From Mallotus nudiflorus (lineage: Eukaryota; Streptophyta; Magnoliopsida; Malpighiales; Euphorbiaceae): a stretch of DNA of 64,000 nucleotides. Where the stretch lies: NCBI GenBank assembly GCA_947683625.1, contig CANTUR010000049.1, forward strand, positions 1,652,501 to 1,716,500, read 5' to 3'. Positions within the stretch are counted from its first letter, which is position 1. The number at the start of each line of letters is the position of its first letter. Position numbers and translations under genes: made by a program. Below are positions 61,001 through 64,000 of this stretch, piece after piece. The notes under the pieces are model-generated. The model made no database searches, was not told the DNA's origin, and was given only the letters and a program-made list of their open reading frames with translations.

Positions 61001-62746
61001 CTTTCGAGTTATTATTATAATTTGTTCATTAATCATAATTTTATTTTATTTTTTTGTGGTGATTATAGAGGAAAATGCATGGTGATCATGTTGGAGGGAT
61101 GAATTCATGAGAAGTCCATGGAAAACCATGGATAAAAGCCTCGTAAAGACTTAGTTTCTAGGGTTTTTATTTTATTTTATTTATTGCTTTATTTTTTTAT
61201 TAACTGTTTTATGAATTAATGTAATAGCCTCAATAGTGGGAGTAGTGAAATTATGTGTGTGGTTGCATGTTTATTTTGATTATGTTGGTTAGTAAAATTA
61301 GGTTTTTAATTAGGTAATTACTTAAAATCAATGGAGGAAGTAGATTAATTTAGGTTGGATATTAATAAAACTAGGGTTTTTTTTATACGGGATTAATTTA
61401 ATTAGTTGTTTGATCTTTTTTTTAATCGTTTTTTGTGTTTTTATTTGTTTTTAGGCTTATTTATTATTTTAGGCTTTGATTTATTTATATAAGCTTAGGT
61501 AATTCTTTTAGCTCATCTCACTTAATAATTAATTATGTTTAATTAATTAAAATATAACTTTAGATCTATAATTAATTAGATTTTAGGTTAGAAATATCCT
61601 TAGGCCCATTTAGTTTATTAGACATAGGCTCACCTAATTTAATTTAATTAATTTAGACTTAGCCGACTTAATTTAAGTTTTTTTTTAAATAATTTGTAGA
61701 TTTAAGCTCATATTTAGAATTAAAATTAGTAGACTTAGGTTCATTTCATTAAAATTAAAAGGAATTAGGTCTTTAGGTTCACTTATAATTTAAAATATGT
61801 AGACTTTTGCTCATTTATTTAAAATCCATGTAGATTAGACTAACTTAGGGATTATGTGATTTATTGAATGCATTATTTACTTATATATTTCATGACTAGT
61901 TTGCCCTTGAGTTTATTATTTTTTAGGGTTTATATGAAATTGCATGTAACTAGAGAATAAGATAATAATTCATAAAGTAATTCTAAATGAACACAAGACT
62001 GAAAGAAGTTGGTATTCCATATCCAAAATCTCCTAGTTGTGGTGCTAGCTTGCTTTTGGGGAATCGAGTACCACCTTTTCGATTTGTCCTAGTTATTACC
62101 CTGGGTGGCGACTCCTCATCTCCACGCCATGTCTTTGTGACAATGGTTAGTGTGTTCTCTAGAGCCCTGAGCTCAAACAGTGTTGCGGTTGCTAAAATCT
62201 TGGATGTGCACTAAACCCCACCATTTATAAGCACTATCCTTAGGGATTTGATGGTTTAGCTGTCTTTGTCTTCACTTTGGATGGATATCCTTAGTAGAGC
62301 AATGAGCTTTGATTTGCCTAGACTTAGCTTTCCTCAATCAAGGGTTGCTCCTGCTGATGCTACCCATGCTTGTGTTCTCCACTTATTCATGCATGTGTTT
62401 CATTTATTTAGTGAGTAGTGGTTGACTTATTTGCTTGCTTTTACATATTCCTGTCTCCTCTAGCTAGCGTTAGTGTATTGTTGTAAGGAGTGCACAACAG
62501 TGCTTTTTGGACTTTGCTACCACTAAGAGGGTATGCCTTCTTTATTGTACTTATTTATTTAATGCATATGTTTTATGTATGAATGTATGATATGCAATAT
62601 GTAGTATAGGTTGAGCACTATCTTGCTAGTCATGAATGGGAGCGAGAGTGTGCAACTTTTTGCAACTACATCAGTAAGCTGGAGTCACGGCTATCATCCT
62701 TTATGATGAATGATGATGAGTCAAGATTTAATAAGGGGGATGCTTA
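58059..62746 (+). pseudogene. Antisense plant-mobile-domain gene of Tat C, with introns, split by a solo LTR
   Basis: Antisense to the element's gag-pol. Exon 1 opens MAFPNIPKGLEDIFIDVDVN at 58059. The PMD core WMDMMHTFHLLLREMTI lies at about 58750, followed by FFGDPIPFSEEE. Introns: 59449-59520 (GTATGT to GAGCAG) and 59950-60041 (GTAAGC to CTATAG); the exon starting ATCT after the first one matches the exon start at 24348 in element A. After the second intron the frame reads HFEDDEGTLYTNVTAYTSAV, is cut by the solo LTR at 60140, and resumes at 62235 in the same frame (RAMSFDLPRLSFPQSRVAPA). A last exon near 62600 (HYLASHEWERECA, SKLESRLSSFMMNDDES) ends at 62746. Several stops make it a pseudogene. 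Confidence 0.7.
60135..62234 (+). mobile_element. Solo LTR of a Tat-type element with perfect 5-bp TSD
   Basis: LTR 60140-62229 (2090 bp) starts TGTAGACACCCAATTTC and ends ACCATTTATA, flanked by AGCAC at 60135-60139 and 62230-62234. It is related to the LTR of element A: similar start, the CTGGGTGGCGACTCCTCATC block near the end and AGGCCCA-type motifs. No primer site or internal sequence follows. It contains a TATATAAAG box near 60638. Confidence 0.88.
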
Positions 62747-63342
62747 AGTAGGATCATTGCTTGGTTTTGATGGTAGCCACGACCAATGTAGTTGTTTTAG
62801 GAGCTAAGTACATGACTTTTTGGTTTGTGGTTTGCTTTGTTGTATCATTTTCCTAAGGTTATGGACGGTGGGTGTTATATCCAGACATTTTTCCATATGT
62901 TGTATGATGTTTGTATGATAATGATTGCATATGCTTCCTGCTGTGTATCATTGATGATTATGTTTGCAATTACTGCCGTCTACCTTTTTTCCCCTTTTTC
63001 ACCTAAGGCGTCTCCTTTAGGAGATTTTCACATTTAGCTGGCTTTTCTTTTTCTTCCTTTTTTTGCCTAGGGTGTCTTCTTTTTGGAGCTTTTCACACCT
63101 AGCTGGGCTTTTTTTTTTTGCTATATGATAGTGTCTGATCTTAAGGAGTGAGCTTAGAGAGGATGGTAAGAACCATGGTCATGTAATGAAAGAAAATGTA
63201 AAGCATGCTTGATGATGATAACAAGTGTTGCACTTTTCAAAGACATTTCATATAAATTAGCAATCATTCTTATTTCATTGTAATCATTTATGAAAAGCAT
63301 ATGCACATTAGTACAAATTTTGAATTTGAGGTTACCCCTTTC
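62747..63342. other. Spacer between the antisense gene and pol of element C
   Basis: No coding sequence recognised. It includes two degenerate copies of a CACCTAAGGCGTCTCCTTTAGGAG-like block (63000-63110) that look like further decayed hairpin units. Confidence 0.45.
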
Positions 63343-63483
63343 CTTAACTAGCCTTCTAAGGTTTTCTAGTTAAGTATTTTCTCTCTTTCCCTAATTTTTG
63401 CTTGAGTTGCTATTTTTAGGTTTTTAACTCAGTGAAAAGTCCTTAACTTTTTCCTGAGTTGCCATTTTTAGGTTTTCAACTCA
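63343..63483 (-). repeat. Hairpin cluster at the pol stop of Tat C
   Basis: Three copies on the minus strand. TGAGTTG pairs with CAACTCA (63483-63455). CTGAGTTA pairs with CAACTCAA (two G-to-A mismatches, about 63434-63402). CTTAACTAG pairs with CTAGTTAAG (63374-63343, 9 of 9). All enclose AAAA plus a CCT stem-loop; the first is followed by AGGAAAAA. The first hairpin starts directly after the pol stop codon. Confidence 0.65.
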
Positions 63484-64000
63484 TCAGGATGACTTTTTTT
63501 TAGGCCTTAAACATAGTACTTTCTTCAGGCAGTTTGTATTGACAGGTTTAATGAATTCATTTCCTTCAGAATCCATAAGCTTGATTGCTTCTTTTGATAA
63601 GGCATGTTTGACTAGGTATTGGCCTTCCCAGTTAGGTTTGAATTTTCCTCTAAGGTCTGGAATGTTATGTCTTACTTGCTTTAGCACCTATTCTCCTGCT
63701 TTCATACTCTTATGTTTTATGCTTTTGTTAAAGGTCTTGGCAAGTCGATCCTGGTACAACTATGTGTACTATAGAGCCTTAAGCCTTTGGATGTCTAAGA
63801 GAGTGAGATTTTTGTGCTTCTATCGAGCCCACTGCACTTCTAGCAGTTCAAATTCAATTGCTACCTGAAGAGACTTGATCTTTGTTTTGATTGGAAGAAC
63901 TACTTCTGATCCATACACTAATGAGAAAGGAGTTGCTCTTATTAAAGTTAAACTATTGTTCAGTACCCTTATAAGGCATGTGGCAATCTATCTACCTGGT
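63484..64000 (-). pseudogene. Tat C integrase C-terminus (partial)
   Basis: On the minus strand, frame-corrected by eye: TPFSLVYGSEVVLP, LAKTFNKSIKHKSMKAG, then the open part 63687-63484 with VRHNIPDLRGKFKPNWEGQY, LVKHALSKEAIKLMDSEGNE and VNTNCLKKVLCL. This matches the integrase end of elements A and B. The upstream part is broken by stops and continues beyond the window. Confidence 0.8.

Larger units (their letters stand above)
54805..64000 (-). mobile_element. Ty3-gypsy Tat-type retrotransposon 'C' (3' half; runs off the window)
   Basis: Read on the minus strand from 64000: integrase C-terminus, pol stop at 63484, hairpin cluster (63483-63343), antisense PMD gene (plus strand 58059-62746, with a solo LTR inside), tandem repeats (57540-56372), purine tract and LTR. 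This is the same layout as element A in opposite orientation. Confidence 0.75.

Overview
The window is nuclear DNA from a flowering plant, almost certainly a eudicot. It is AT-rich, has GT-AG introns and a plant-only cytochrome P450 of the CYP72 clan, and is packed with plant LTR-retrotransposon lineages (Ty1-copia, Ty3-gypsy Athila and Ty3-gypsy Tat/Ogre). The species cannot be fixed from the sequence.

Two host genes are visible. (1) 1396-3349, minus strand: an intact five-exon P450 that joins to 520 codons with all catalytic motifs; CYP749A-like is the best match I recognise. (2) A FERONIA/CrRLK1L-type receptor kinase on the minus strand, now a pseudogene. Its start codon is at 42331 and its stop at 3974, so about 2.4 kb of originally intronless coding sequence is spread over 38 kb in four pieces (42331-42256, 31750-30927, 7177-5767, 4133-3974). 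Three separate retrotransposon insertions separate the pieces.

Insertions in the receptor gene: a 1.6-kb non-autonomous LTR element (4134-5766); a Ty1-copia element (7178-30926); an Athila element on the minus strand (31751-42255). Inside the reverse transcriptase of the copia element sits a complete Tat element 'A' (10750-29161), and inside its 5' LTR sits a 1.5-kb copia solo LTR (12514-14046) with a perfect 5-bp target duplication. The stack is four layers deep: receptor gene, copia, Tat, solo LTR.

Right of the receptor gene lies about 3 kb of repeat-rich intergenic DNA. Then comes Tat element 'B' (plus strand, LTR ending at 47093, gag-pol to 53756). Tat element 'C' follows on the minus strand (3' LTR ending at 56123, pol end at 63484, running off the window).

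A and C share one plan. Gag-pol is followed by a cluster of small hairpins at the pol stop codon, then an antisense intron-containing plant-mobile-domain (PMD/MAIN-like) gene, then tandem repeats, polypurine tract and 3' LTR. The PMD gene of C is cut by another Tat solo LTR (60140-62229), and its reading frame continues exactly across the insertion.

Most worth following up: the hairpin clusters at the pol stop of three unrelated Tat copies. The stems keep pairing while their sequence changes, around a constant A4 bulge and a GNRA-like loop. Also notable are the antisense intron-bearing PMD genes and the shattered receptor gene. All retrotransposon coding regions carry stops and frameshifts; none looks autonomous.
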